Shown: in pieces, positions 18,633-28,061 of the stretch
Layout of the letters: each line of letters starts with the position of its first letter
Numbering within the stretch: position 1 is the stretch's first letter
NCBI GenBank assembly: GCA_963972425.1
Contig: CAXAUF010000011.1
Coordinates: forward strand, 1-62,706
From: Algorimicrobium sp002414705
Lineage (GTDB): Bacteria; Bacteroidota; Bacteroidia; Flavobacteriales; Flavobacteriaceae
DNA length: 62,706 bases
Reading direction: 5' to 3'
The notes under the pieces: generated by a model
What the model was told of the DNA's origin: nothing
What the model saw: only the letters and a program-made list of their open reading frames with translations
Databases searched by the model: none
Translations under genes and position numbers: made by a program

Positions 18633-19718
18633 TTAAGATTTCACATCCAAAGCATCCCGAAGCGCATTTCCCATTAACATAAATGCCATAACCAAACTCA
18701 TAATACACAAACCAGGAATTAAGGCCAAATACGGTTTACCGAGAATAATGTAATTGTAATGATCTTTAATCATAGCTCCCCAACTTGCCATTGGTGGTTG
18801 CGCTCCAATTCCTAAAAAGCTTAATCCACTTTCAATTAGGATAGCAGCCGCAAAATTTGCTGCCGAAATAACAATAACAGGCGCCATAATATTGGGTAAA
18901 ATGTGTTTCGTGATAATCCGAAAATCATTAAAACCTAATGCACGAGCTGCCGTAACATATTGCATTTCTTTAACTCCCATAACTTGACCACGAACCACAC
19001 GTGCCACTTCTACCCACATGGTTAATCCTACAGCAATAAACACTTGCCAAAAACCCTTTCCTAAAGCCAAGGTAATAGCAATTACTAATAATAAGGTTGG
19101 TATAGACCAAGATACATTTATAAACCACATAATAACAGCATCCACTCGTCCACCAAAATAACCAGCTACACTTCCCATAAAAATGCCAATAACTAGAGAA
19201 ATTAAAACCGCTATGAAACCAATAAAAAAAGATATTCTAGCACCAACGAGTGTTCTACTTAATAAATCGCGGCCATATTTATCAGTTCCAAAAAGGAACG
19301 TTTTATTTGAAATTAATTCGGATTCCAACAATCCATTCATATCAATCGATTTGGTCATACCCTCCAAACCATCTGAAGCATATTCTGTATAAGTTAATGT
19401 ATTTTCATTTATAGAATAGGCAGTAATCGGGATTTCAGAATCTTGAATTTTCTTTCCAAAAAATAGATTTGAAAAAATTGATTCTTCAATTTCTGTTTTC
19501 TGCGGAATGGTTAGCATTTGAACCGAAAAACCTGGCTTTTTAGAATGAATAGACAGATGCATCTGATTGGCATATTCAGAACTATCTGGAGCAATAACAT
19601 ACGCAAATGTGGAAATTATGCCTACAAAAACAATAAAGCCCAAACTAAAAACGCCCCAGAAATCTTTTTTAAATTTCTGGAGCGCTAATTGACTTAATGA
19701 GTTGGATTGTTGACTCAT
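18633..19718 (-). CDS. ABC transporter permease (OppC/DppC type)
   Basis: Inner-membrane permease of a peptide/nickel-type ABC importer. An N-terminal transmembrane segment (about residues 23-43) is followed by a ~100-residue hydrophilic loop, then about five transmembrane segments. The cytoplasmic EAA loop reads AARALGFNDFRIITKHILPN (about 244-263), the contact to the ATPase subunit. The segment GTDKYGRDLLSRTLVGARIS is typical of OppC. At 361 residues it is longer than E. coli OppC (302) because of the loop after the first helix. Partner permease, ATPases and binding protein are not in this window. Confidence 0.92.
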   Translation of the reverse strand: MSQQSNSLSQLALQKFKKDFWGVFSLGFIVFVGIISTFAYVIAPDSSEYANQMHLSIHSKKPGFSVQMLTIPQKTEIEESIFSNLFFGKKIQDSEIPITAYSINENTLTYTEYASDGLEGMTKSIDMNGLLESELISNKTFLFGTDKYGRDLLSRTLVGARISFFIGFIAVLISLVIGIFMGSVAGYFGGRVDAVIMWFINVSWSIPTLLLVIAITLALGKGFWQVFIAVGLTMWVEVARVVRGQVMGVKEMQYVTAARALGFNDFRIITKHILPNIMAPVIVISAANFAAAILIESGLSFLGIGAQPPMASWGAMIKDHYNYIILGKPYLALIPGLCIMSLVMAFMLMGNALRDALDVKS

Positions 19719-19725
19719 AAATTTT

Positions 19726-21882
19726 TTAGTCCTTAACCGTAGCTACTTTTTTAATATTATAAGATGTTTTTAAATCCTGCAACACCATTAGGGCTTCTTC
19801 TACATAAACATCCTTGCTCAAGCTTTCATGCCAGCGCTGACGTTTATCTTTTAAAACTGTGTCCTGTTCAAAAAGCTGCTGCTCGTAAGGCAATGACTCA
19901 TAAGTTAAGTTAGTTTTATACTCACCAATTTTATCAAATGTTTTGGACTCTGTTTCATTTGCATCCAATTGTGCTTTGTACTCATCATAATTTAATGGGT
20001 ATGTTTTTTCATCCATACGCGCTCGAACCCATTGCGCATTATCGGCAATTAATTTAAGCTGCTGGTTATCTTTCATACGATCATTACTCATTTTTATGGT
20101 TGTATCATAATCAAAATATCCTTCCCATAGTTTATAATCGGCTGCATCAATTTCATCCCAAGACAACGGGTTTTTTTGATCTTTTTCGCCTATGTCAATA
20201 AAACTGAAACGGTCTGGAACCACCACATCACTTTTTACACCTTCTAGTTGAACAGATCCGCCATTTATTCTGTAATACTTTTGTCTGGTAACTTTTAATG
20301 CACCTAAATCGCCTTCTTGATTATTTCTAACCATATCATTTAAGTCGTAAAAGGACTGAACAGTTCCTTTACCATATGTTTGCTTGCTACCAATAATAAT
20401 GGCACGCTTATAATCTTGCATAGCTGCTGCCATAATCTCGGAAGCAGATGCTGAAAATTCATTTACTAAAATCACTAATGGACCATCCCAAACAATGGAT
20501 TTATCCGTATCATTTAAAACTTCTTTAGGATTTTGTGTGGAACGCACTTGTACAATTGGACCATCTTCAATAAATAAACCAGCCATTTCCACAACAGTTT
20601 GTAATGAGCCACCTCCATTATTACGTAGATCTAAAACCAAACCTTCCATACCTTGTTCTTTAAGGCGGATAATTTCATTTTTAACATCTGTAGCTGCATT
20701 TAGTTTTTTATAATCGTCAAAATCGGCATAAAATTTAGGCAAATTAATGATTCCAAAATTCTTTCCATCTTTCTTAACAAAGGCAGATTTAGCGTGTGTT
20801 TCTTCTATTTCAACCACGTCACGAGTAATTTTTATGACTCTTGTAGTTCCATCAACTTTTTTAACCGTTAAATACACATTCGTACCTTTAGGCCCTTTTA
20901 TTAATTTAATAGCATCATCAATACGCATACCTGTAATAGTAACAGGCTCTTTCTCGTCTTCCTGACGTACTTTCACAATAACATCACCAACTTCCAGTTC
21001 TTTTCCTCTCCAAGCTGGACCACCTGAAATTAATTCTACAATTTTTGTATTATCATTTCGCTTTTGTAATCGTGCACCAATACCTTCTAATTTTCCAGCC
21101 ATATCTTGATTAAAGGCCTCCTTATCTTGCGGTGCAAAATAGGTTGTATGTGGATCAAATTCTTGCGCAATAGCATTAATATACATAACAAACCAGTCGT
21201 CACGATCCATATCGTCTATATAATCGTTGTAATAAACATCAATTGTTTTTAATGTCGATTCACGCGATTCTTTTTCAATTTCAGCAATCGTTTTTTTAGC
21301 AACTGGATCTAGTTTTAATGAGTCTGCGAGCGCATTCGTTTTCTCCAGATTTTTCTGCTCGTAGATTAATTCATCATAATTGGATAAATTACTATACTTT
21401 AAACGTTGTCTCCAACGATCTGTTAATTCTTTTTTATTTTTCACATAACCAATAGCCTCATAATCGGCATCATAGGTTTCTTTTTTTGAATAATCGAACG
21501 GTTTTTCTAAAATATCTTTGTAAATTATTTTAGCCTCTTCAATACGTTTCACTAAACGCTCATGTGTTAAATTGAAAAATGAAATATCATAGGCTTTCAA
21601 CTGATCGTCCAATTCGGTTTTATACTTCGAAAATTCTTCAATATCCGATTTGTAGAAATACTGTTTTAATGGATCAATTTGTTCTAAATAATCCGTGTAA
21701 ACCGCAGCAGAAAATGTATCATCCATAGTTTTAGGATCAAAATGACCACGTTCCAAAACGTATGTTATTACTTGAATAAGCAACTTGTCTTTATCGGGAT
21801 CATCAAATGTTTTTGTAGTAAAACTACAGGATGCAAATGCTAATAAAAGCAATAGCACTAAAATGTTATAATTCCTTTTCAT
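19726..21882 (-). CDS. C-terminal processing peptidase (S41, Prc/Tsp type)
   Basis: Periplasmic serine protease of family S41 with an N-terminal domain, a PDZ domain (about residues 235-325) and the S41 catalytic core. The catalytic serine lies in NEFSASASEIM (about 480-490) and the lysine in GSKQTYGKGTVQS about 25 residues later. A long C-terminal DUF3340-like region follows, as in E. coli Prc. The start chosen is MKRNYNILVLL at 21882, which gives a lipoprotein signal with lipobox AFASC; an upstream in-frame ATG at 21900 would place six residues before it. 718 residues. It is 7 nt upstream of the ABC permease on the same strand. Confidence 0.93.
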   Translation of the reverse strand: MKRNYNILVLLLLLAFASCSFTTKTFDDPDKDKLLIQVITYVLERGHFDPKTMDDTFSAAVYTDYLEQIDPLKQYFYKSDIEEFSKYKTELDDQLKAYDISFFNLTHERLVKRIEEAKIIYKDILEKPFDYSKKETYDADYEAIGYVKNKKELTDRWRQRLKYSNLSNYDELIYEQKNLEKTNALADSLKLDPVAKKTIAEIEKESRESTLKTIDVYYNDYIDDMDRDDWFVMYINAIAQEFDPHTTYFAPQDKEAFNQDMAGKLEGIGARLQKRNDNTKIVELISGGPAWRGKELEVGDVIVKVRQEDEKEPVTITGMRIDDAIKLIKGPKGTNVYLTVKKVDGTTRVIKITRDVVEIEETHAKSAFVKKDGKNFGIINLPKFYADFDDYKKLNAATDVKNEIIRLKEQGMEGLVLDLRNNGGGSLQTVVEMAGLFIEDGPIVQVRSTQNPKEVLNDTDKSIVWDGPLVILVNEFSASASEIMAAAMQDYKRAIIIGSKQTYGKGTVQSFYDLNDMVRNNQEGDLGALKVTRQKYYRINGGSVQLEGVKSDVVVPDRFSFIDIGEKDQKNPLSWDEIDAADYKLWEGYFDYDTTIKMSNDRMKDNQQLKLIADNAQWVRARMDEKTYPLNYDEYKAQLDANETESKTFDKIGEYKTNLTYESLPYEQQLFEQDTVLKDKRQRWHESLSKDVYVEEALMVLQDLKTSYNIKKVATVKD

Positions 21883-22035
21883 AAGTCTCAAAAAAAGCAT
21901 AAATTATTTTTCACTAAATTAAGAAAAAACCATGCCAAATTAGCCAATTGCTATTAATTTTTTGTTAAACCATATAAATTCAGGCATTACGTATGATTTT
22001 ATGTATTTTAGCATCCGAAATAAACGGTATTGAAA

Positions 22036-22812
22036 ATGACAAAAAGACCACTAATTTTAGTCACAAACGACGATGGGATAACGGCTCCTGGTGTACGCGC
22101 ATTAATTGAGGCTGTTCAAGATTTAGGCGACGTTGTTGTGGTAGCTCCAGACAGTCCACAAAGCGCCATGGGACATGCTATTACCATTAATTCCACACTA
22201 CATTTAGAACGTGTTCGTATTGATGAATCTGGACGCTTGGAATACAGCTGTTCTGGCACGCCAGCCGACTGTGTTAAACTAGCTGTAAACGAAATTTTAG
22301 ACAGACGTCCTGACTTATGTGTTTCGGGTATAAATCACGGTTCAAATTCGTCCATAAATGTTATTTATTCAGGAACAATGAGTGCCGCTTTAGAAGCTGG
22401 TATTGAAGGTATTCCAGCAGTTGGTTTTTCACTTTTAGACTATAATTATAATGCTGATTTTACAGCAGCTAAAGTTATTGCAAAAAGAATAACCCAAGAA
22501 GTTTTAAAAAACGGTTTACCTAAAGATGTTGTTCTTAATGTAAACATACCAAATGTTAAAACAGAAGATATAAAAGGTATTAAAATTTGCCGACAAGCCA
22601 AGGCCAACTGGCAAGAAGAATTTGATAAACGACAAACACCACAAGGAAAAGATTATTATTGGTTAACCGGTAAATTTGTTAATTTAGACAAAGGTGAAGA
22701 TACCGATGAATGGGCTTTGGAAAACAATTATGTATCGGTTGTTCCCGTTCAATTTGATTTAACAGCTCACCATTATGTTCAGCAATTAAACACATGGAAT
22801 TTTAATGATTAA
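22036..22812 (+). CDS. surE: 5'/3'-nucleotidase SurE
   Basis: Metal-dependent survival-protein phosphatase acting on nucleoside monophosphates. The metal ligands lie in LVTNDDGITAPG (about residues 8-19), with the later SGTPADCVKLA and VSGINHGSN motifs. 258 residues from the ATG at 22036 (MTKRPL); a TTG two codons earlier is a less likely start. The end overlaps the next small membrane gene by 8 nt, and lpxB follows, so the three genes probably form one unit. Confidence 0.96.
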   Translation: MTKRPLILVTNDDGITAPGVRALIEAVQDLGDVVVVAPDSPQSAMGHAITINSTLHLERVRIDESGRLEYSCSGTPADCVKLAVNEILDRRPDLCVSGINHGSNSSINVIYSGTMSAALEAGIEGIPAVGFSLLDYNYNADFTAAKVIAKRITQEVLKNGLPKDVVLNVNIPNVKTEDIKGIKICRQAKANWQEEFDKRQTPQGKDYYWLTGKFVNLDKGEDTDEWALENNYVSVVPVQFDLTAHHYVQQLNTWNFND

Positions 22813-23089
22813 AAAAGAAGTTTTTATAGGTTTGTTAGTGGGCTTAATTGCTAATGCCATAGGTGTATATTTAGCTGCTATGCTTTTAGGAAACCACGAC
22901 GATTTTATGCAAGTATTAAGAAGTGCCTCTGCAGAAGGTTTTTTAGGAAAATTAGTTAGTTTAGGTGCTATTTTAAATTTAGTAGCCTTTTTTATTTTTA
23001 TTAAGAAGAAACAAGACTATCGTGCTCGTGGTGTACTTTTAGCAACCGTAATCATTGCTGTTTCAACATTTCTGTTTAAATTTATGTAG
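22805..23089 (+). CDS. Small membrane protein of unknown function
   Basis: A 94-residue protein with three likely transmembrane segments (about residues 7-27, 48-66 and 74-92) and basic loops between them. I do not recognise a named domain. It overlaps surE by 8 nt and ends one base before the lpxB ATG, so it is embedded in a surE-lpxB unit, which supports it being a real gene. Confidence 0.82.
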   Translation: MIKKEVFIGLLVGLIANAIGVYLAAMLLGNHDDFMQVLRSASAEGFLGKLVSLGAILNLVAFFIFIKKKQDYRARGVLLATVIIAVSTFLFKFM

Positions 23090-23090
23090 T

Positions 23091-24206
23091 ATGAGATATT
23101 ATATAATTGCTGGTGAAGCTTCAGGAGACTTACACGGCTCCAACCTCATGAAAGCTCTGAAAAAAGAGGATTCAAAAGCGGAATTCCGTTTTTGGGGAGG
23201 CGATTTAATGCAAGACGTTGGTGGCACTTTGGTAAAACACTATAAGGAACGCTCTTTTATGGGTTTTGCGGAAGTAATTATGAACCTCTCTGCTATATTT
23301 AAGGATTTCGATTTATGTAAATCAGATATTGCCGAATACCAACCAGATGCCATTATTTTTATTGATAATTCTGGGTTTAACCTTCGTATAGCTAAATGGG
23401 CGAAACAAGAAGGCTTTAAAACCAATTATTATATTTCTCCACAAGTTTGGGCATCCAGAGCTGGACGTGTTAAAGATATTAAGCGCGACATTGATGCCAT
23501 GTACGTTATTTTACCCTTTGTTGAAACGTTTTATAAAACCCATAATTACCCAGTAACTTTTGTTGGGCATCCATTAATTGATGCTATTTCTGGTCGTGAA
23601 CAAATTAGCGAAGTCGTATTTAGAGCGGAGAACGAATTAAGCGAAAAACCTATAATAGCCTTATTACCTGGCAGCAGAAAACAAGAGATTTCTAAAATGC
23701 TATCCGTTATGTTAAGCTTGGTTCAAGACTATCCAAACTATCAATTTGTAATAGCTGGTGCGCCAAGTCAGGATTATGATTTCTATAAGCCTTTTATTAA
23801 AGATTCCAACGTTCATTTTATATCCAATAAAACGTATGATTTATTAAGTGTTGCTTCTGCTGCATTAGTAACATCGGGAACAGCAACATTGGAAGCTGCT
23901 TTATTTAAAGTTCCAGAAGTGGTTTGTTATAAAGGCAGTTGGTTGTCCTACCAAATTGGCAAGCGTTTGGTAAAACATATTAAATACATTTCTTTAGTGA
24001 ATTTAATCATGGACAGAGAAGTTGTTACAGAGTTAATACAAGATAATTTCACCCGAAAAAATCTTAAATCAGAACTAGATAAAATTCTTGATAAACCCAC
24101 TAGGAACAAAATGTTTTTAGATTTTTATGAGCTTGAAAAAAAATTAGGTGGTAAAGGAGCGAGTGAAAAAACAGCGAAACTTATTCACAAATCGCTTAAT
24201 CCGTAA
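23091..24206 (+). CDS. lpxB: Lipid-A-disaccharide synthase LpxB
   Basis: GT19 glycosyltransferase that joins UDP-2,3-diacylglucosamine and lipid X to form the lipid A disaccharide, at the cytoplasmic face of the inner membrane. The start MRYYIIAGEASGDLHG is the family start, with IAGEASGD conserved; the codon at 23091 is preferred over an in-frame ATG at 23055 that lies within the upstream gene. Other landmarks are YISPQVWASR (about 115-124), GHPL near 160 and LLPGSRKQEI near 192. 371 residues. Its 3' end overlaps the convergent methyltransferase gene by 11 nt. Confidence 0.96.
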   Translation: MRYYIIAGEASGDLHGSNLMKALKKEDSKAEFRFWGGDLMQDVGGTLVKHYKERSFMGFAEVIMNLSAIFKDFDLCKSDIAEYQPDAIIFIDNSGFNLRIAKWAKQEGFKTNYYISPQVWASRAGRVKDIKRDIDAMYVILPFVETFYKTHNYPVTFVGHPLIDAISGREQISEVVFRAENELSEKPIIALLPGSRKQEISKMLSVMLSLVQDYPNYQFVIAGAPSQDYDFYKPFIKDSNVHFISNKTYDLLSVASAALVTSGTATLEAALFKVPEVVCYKGSWLSYQIGKRLVKHIKYISLVNLIMDREVVTELIQDNFTRKNLKSELDKILDKPTRNKMFLDFYELEKKLGGKGASEKTAKLIHKSLNP

Positions 24207-25358
24207 TCGGTAAACTTTCGAATAATTTTTCGCTTGAATTTTCAATTCCACTCAATGTTTCCTGCAAAGCTTTCGCAATGGCATAACCTAATAATGGTGG
24301 AACGGCATTTCCTATTTGTTGATATTGGCTCAAACCCTTTTCCCAACTCATTTTGGTACGCATACCTTGAAAAATAAAATGATCAGGAAATGATTGCAAT
24401 CGTGCACCTTCACGAGCTGTAAAATTCCGATGCAAAAACGGATGAATAAAATTACTTTGAAATGATGCTGCTATAGTTGGCGAAGGTTTATTGGCATGCA
24501 AGCGCTGGTTATTTTGTGAAAATACGATTTTCGATTTCTCTTTAGGGTTTCCACGTTTTACAGCTGCATGTTCTTGAGATACATGTGCCAAAGATTCACC
24601 AGATTTTATTACTTGAAACCGATTAATTAATCGTTGGGTATGACGCATAGCTACATGGTTAAAAACCGATGTGCTTTGCTGTCTTAAGAATTCTTGATAA
24701 TTATTACTGGCTTCGGTTTCATAAGTCATTTTTTCGGTTCCTTCGGAAGCATTAATTTGGGGTAAATCGGAAATAGCGTCCCAAACGGTAATCGGATTTT
24801 CATACGTTTTATTTGGAAATTGTGGTTGCTTATCCAAATCCTTTCGGATGCCAATCATAATAACACGATGTCTGTTTTGCGGCACACCATAATCTGATGC
24901 TAAAAGCACTTTATAATCTACATTGTAACCAACTCCTGCGTTTTCAAATTCTTCTTTCATGAGTTTAATAACTTGACCTTTTTGCATGGATAATAAGCCT
25001 CGCACATTTTCCATGACGAAAGCTTTGGGTTGTAAATCCGTTACCACCCGAACAAACTCATAAAACAATTCGTTTCTAGGGTCCGATTTGGTTTTGTTTT
25101 TATTTTTATTAGCCAATAAAACCCCTGACAAGGTGGACCACCAACAACCACATCAACAGGTTTGGCAATTATTTTTTTTATTTCTGAAGATGAAATATCT
25201 CGTAAATCGTTTTTAATAAATGGTACGTTAGGAAAATTGTGCGTATACGTTTTTTCGCAATTTTCATCGACATCACTCGCTAAAAGTGTATTGAAACCAG
25301 CCCATTTAAAACCCAGTGCTAATCCACCACAACCTGAAAACAAATCGACTACATGCAT
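24196..25358 (-). pseudogene. DNA (cytosine-5) methyltransferase, frameshifted
   Basis: C5-cytosine methyltransferase in two frames. The 5' part (from ATG at 25358) encodes MHVVDLFSGCGGLALGF (motif I) and reaches the catalytic motif IV GGPPCQGF. The frame is then lost near 25115-25121. The next frame continues with LANKNKNKTKSDPRNELF, ENVRGLLSM (motif VI), the QNRHRVIMIG motif (VIII) and the C-terminal motifs RLQSFPDHF and QIGNAVPP (IX/X). Adding one base after PCQGF would restore QGFSLANKN, the expected family sequence, and a 387-residue enzyme. No restriction endonuclease is adjacent, so it would be a solitary methyltransferase. A sequencing error at the GGGGTTTTA run cannot be excluded. 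Confidence 0.88.
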
Positions 25359-25454
25359 ATTGTAAAATTCCTTTGAAAGGTTAAAAGTAACCGTTTTATA
25401 TGTGTTGACCAACCAAGTTTTTAAGTTGTTATTATTTTTTATAACAAAAAAGTG

Positions 25455-25462
25455 TATTTTTG
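25455..25462 (+). promoter_or_regulatory. -7 promoter element for the NlpC/P60 gene
   Basis: TATTTTTG matches TAnnTTTG and ends only 5 nt before the ATG at 25468. A TTG at 25426-25428 could be a poor -33 element (spacing 26). If used, the mRNA would start at or next to the start codon. Confidence 0.45.
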
Positions 25463-25467
25463 GAAAC

Positions 25468-25992
25468 ATGCAAAAAAGTTTACTCATTTTATTATGCTTA
25501 CTCTGTTTTTCGGCTTGTAAGTCGACTAAAAAAACGACTAAATCCTCCAAAAAAACTTACAAATCAGCTCCTGCCGCTAAAACTAGTACCAGCACTAGCA
25601 CGTATGAAGCTAAAGCAGAATCTATAATAGATTATGCCAAAACCTTTGATGGTGTAAAATACAAGTATGGTGGTACATCAAAGAAAGGCATGGATTGCTC
25701 TGGTTTAGTGGTAACCTCCTTTAAAAAAGAAGCCATTCAGTTGCCGCGAACAACTTCTCAATTGGCTGTTACGGGTGATTGGGTGGATGTTAAAGAAGTA
25801 AAAAAAGGTGATTTATTATTTTTTGCAACCAGTAAAAATAGCCGAAACGTTAATCATGTTGGGATTGTAACAGAATCACGCACTGGTTTTGTGGAATTTA
25901 TTCATGCAACTACCAGTCGCGGTGTTATGACATCAGAGCTTTCTGAAAAGTACTGGTATTTCGCTTTTGTTCAAGCACGACGCATTTTATAA
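25468..25992 (+). CDS. NlpC/P60 family lipoprotein (cell-wall peptidase)
   Basis: Envelope cysteine peptidase likely to cut peptidoglycan stem peptides. From the ATG at 25468 the signal MQKSLLILLCLLCFSACKS has a lipobox (FSAC), predicting an outer-membrane or periplasmic lipoprotein. A Lys/Thr/Ser-rich linker (about residues 18-50) precedes the NlpC/P60 domain. Its catalytic cysteine is in GMDCSGLVV (about residue 78) and the histidine in VNHVGIV (about 130). The 174-residue size is normal. An in-frame upstream ATG at 25402 would spoil the lipoprotein signal. Confidence 0.92.
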   Translation: MQKSLLILLCLLCFSACKSTKKTTKSSKKTYKSAPAAKTSTSTSTYEAKAESIIDYAKTFDGVKYKYGGTSKKGMDCSGLVVTSFKKEAIQLPRTTSQLAVTGDWVDVKEVKKGDLLFFATSKNSRNVNHVGIVTESRTGFVEFIHATTSRGVMTSELSEKYWYFAFVQARRIL

Positions 25993-26014
25993 GTTATTTT
26001 CGTAACTTACTATT

Positions 26015-28060
26015 GTGAAACTTATTGATTTTCCAATAGTTAAACTAACATGTTGTTTTATGTTAGGCATTTTAGTGAGCTTGCAATTCGCATTTTCACT
26101 TAAAACGTCAGTGGTATTTACGGCTGGATTTCTTCTAATTCTTACCATTACTTTTTTTATAAATCGAAATCAATTTAAACAGTCTATTTGGTTTGGGCTT
26201 GCAACTTATTTAACGGTTATAAGTATTGGGAATTTAAGTGTAAAATTTCATAATCATTTAAATTATGCTAATCATTACACCAATCAATATAATACGTCTG
26301 TATCAGAATTTTCCCTATTCCAATTACGCATTTTAGAAGTTTTAAAACCAAATACATACAACGAACGCTATATAGCAAAATTAGAACGTATTAATGATAC
26401 ACATGTTTTTGGAAACATCCTTTTAAATGTTAACAAAAACGACACCTTATCTAACTTTCAAGTAGATGAAAAAATTCAAATAATTGGTAATTTACAAGAA
26501 CTATACAGACCCTTAAATCCGAATCAATTTGACTACAAAAAGTATCTAGAGAATCATCAGGTTTATGCTCAAATTTATAGTAAACCTGAAGCCATTTCAG
26601 TATTATCTGCCGAAAAACAAAGTATACATGGTTATGCGGATTATATAAGACAGACCATAAATAAAGAACTCCAAAAGTATGCTTATAGCCCTTCTGAATT
26701 GGCAGTCATCAATGCGCTCCTTTTAGGGCAACGCCAAGATATTGGTAAAGAATTATATTCAGATTATGTAAACGCTGGGGCCATTCATATTCTAGCTATT
26801 TCTGGGTTACATATTGGAATTATTTTATTCATACTAAAATGGTTATTGGCGTTTTTGTTACGTGTTAAACATGGACGCTACATTACAGCCATTATAATAC
26901 TTGTTATTTTATGGAGTTATGCTGTAGTTGCAGGATTATCGCCTTCCATTTTAAGGGCCGTAACTATGTTTAGTGTGATAACAGTTGGTATGTATTTAAA
27001 ACGTCCATACAACATTTACAACACGTTGGCTATTTCGGCATTTATTTTGCTAATATGGAACCCAATGATTTTATTTGAAATCGGTTTTCAATTAAGTTAT
27101 TTAGCCGTAATTGGCATTGTAGCCGTTCATCCTCTATTGTTTGAACGCTTAAAAACACCGTATTCATTTCCTAACAAAATCATTACATTGATAACTGTTT
27201 CATTGGCTGCTCAATTAGGAATTTTTCCTTTAAGTATATTCTATTTTCATCAATTTCCTGGATTATTCTTATTAACTAATGTGGTTATAATTCCTTTTTT
27301 AGGATTCATTTTAGGCTATGGATTGTTAATTTTTGGCATGGCTTTATTAGGCATTCCTAAAAGCCTATTTACAGATATTTTTGGCGACATTATTAGTTTG
27401 ATGAATCAATTTTTTAAATGGATTGCACAACAGGAAGTTTTCATTTTTAGAGATATACCTATAAACTGGTTTCAGGTTATTGGGATTTATTTGATTATTC
27501 TTCTGTTTACACAATATTTTATTTCAAAATCCTACAAACGTCTCGTTTTTGCTTTAGCTATAACATGCGCTTTTCAAATGGGTTTATTTGTTAACCAATA
27601 TTGGTATAGCCATGGTCTTGAACTGGTGGTGTTTCATAAAAGCAGATTTAGTATTATTAGTGAAAAATCGGGATTCAACTTAAAAGTATTTCAAAATTTG
27701 GATAGCTTAAAGTTAAAAAGCGATTACAGTATTTCTAATTATCGTGTTGGTAGTTTTATAAAGAATATAAAGTATGAAGACATTCAGAATGTTTACAATT
27801 TCAACAAGAAACAGTTTTTAATAATTGACAGTTTGGGTGTGTACCAAAGCGTAACTTTTAAACCAGATTATGTAGTTTTGAGTCAATCGCCAAAAATCAA
27901 TTTAAATCGACTGATAGATTCTTTAAATCCGCAGGTTATTATTGCTGATGGCAGCAATTACAAATCGTATATAAAAAGATGGGCTGAAACCTGTAAAAAG
28001 CGAAAACGCCTTTTTCACTATACTGGTGAAAAAGGCGCTTTTGTTTTAAAACAAAACTAA
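26015..28060 (+). CDS. comEC: ComEC/Rec2 family DNA-uptake channel protein
   Basis: Polytopic inner-membrane protein of the competence family that forms the channel for single-stranded DNA import. A GTG start at 26015 gives 681 residues: two or three N-terminal helices, a DUF4131-type periplasmic region (about 60-220), then the competence domain with many helices (about 230-500) including AISGLHIGIILF and VAGLSPSILRAVTMF. The last ~170 residues occupy the place of the metallo-beta-lactamase domain but show no HxHxDH motif, so nuclease activity is unlikely. The coding end contains a strong terminator-like hairpin. Confidence 0.93.
   Translation: MKLIDFPIVKLTCCFMLGILVSLQFAFSLKTSVVFTAGFLLILTITFFINRNQFKQSIWFGLATYLTVISIGNLSVKFHNHLNYANHYTNQYNTSVSEFSLFQLRILEVLKPNTYNERYIAKLERINDTHVFGNILLNVNKNDTLSNFQVDEKIQIIGNLQELYRPLNPNQFDYKKYLENHQVYAQIYSKPEAISVLSAEKQSIHGYADYIRQTINKELQKYAYSPSELAVINALLLGQRQDIGKELYSDYVNAGAIHILAISGLHIGIILFILKWLLAFLLRVKHGRYITAIIILVILWSYAVVAGLSPSILRAVTMFSVITVGMYLKRPYNIYNTLAISAFILLIWNPMILFEIGFQLSYLAVIGIVAVHPLLFERLKTPYSFPNKIITLITVSLAAQLGIFPLSIFYFHQFPGLFLLTNVVIIPFLGFILGYGLLIFGMALLGIPKSLFTDIFGDIISLMNQFFKWIAQQEVFIFRDIPINWFQVIGIYLIILLFTQYFISKSYKRLVFALAITCAFQMGLFVNQYWYSHGLELVVFHKSRFSIISEKSGFNLKVFQNLDSLKLKSDYSISNYRVGSFIKNIKYEDIQNVYNFNKKQFLIIDSLGVYQSVTFKPDYVVLSQSPKINLNRLIDSLNPQVIIADGSNYKSYIKRWAETCKKRKRLFHYTGEKGAFVLKQN
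28007..28037 (+). terminator. Hairpin in the 3' end of comEC, probable terminator
   Basis: A perfect 12-bp stem (CGCCTTTTTCAC with GTGAAAAAGGCG, 7-nt loop) followed by CTTTTGTTTT lies inside the last codons of comEC, before the stop at 28060. The convergent thioredoxin-like gene ends 2 nt beyond, leaving no intergenic room for a terminator. Confidence 0.6.
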
Positions 28061-28061
28061 A

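Noticed and set aside
23055..23090. Upstream in-frame ATG giving a longer LpxB
   Set aside because: The extra 12 residues overlap the preceding gene and precede the family start MRYYIIAGEASGD.
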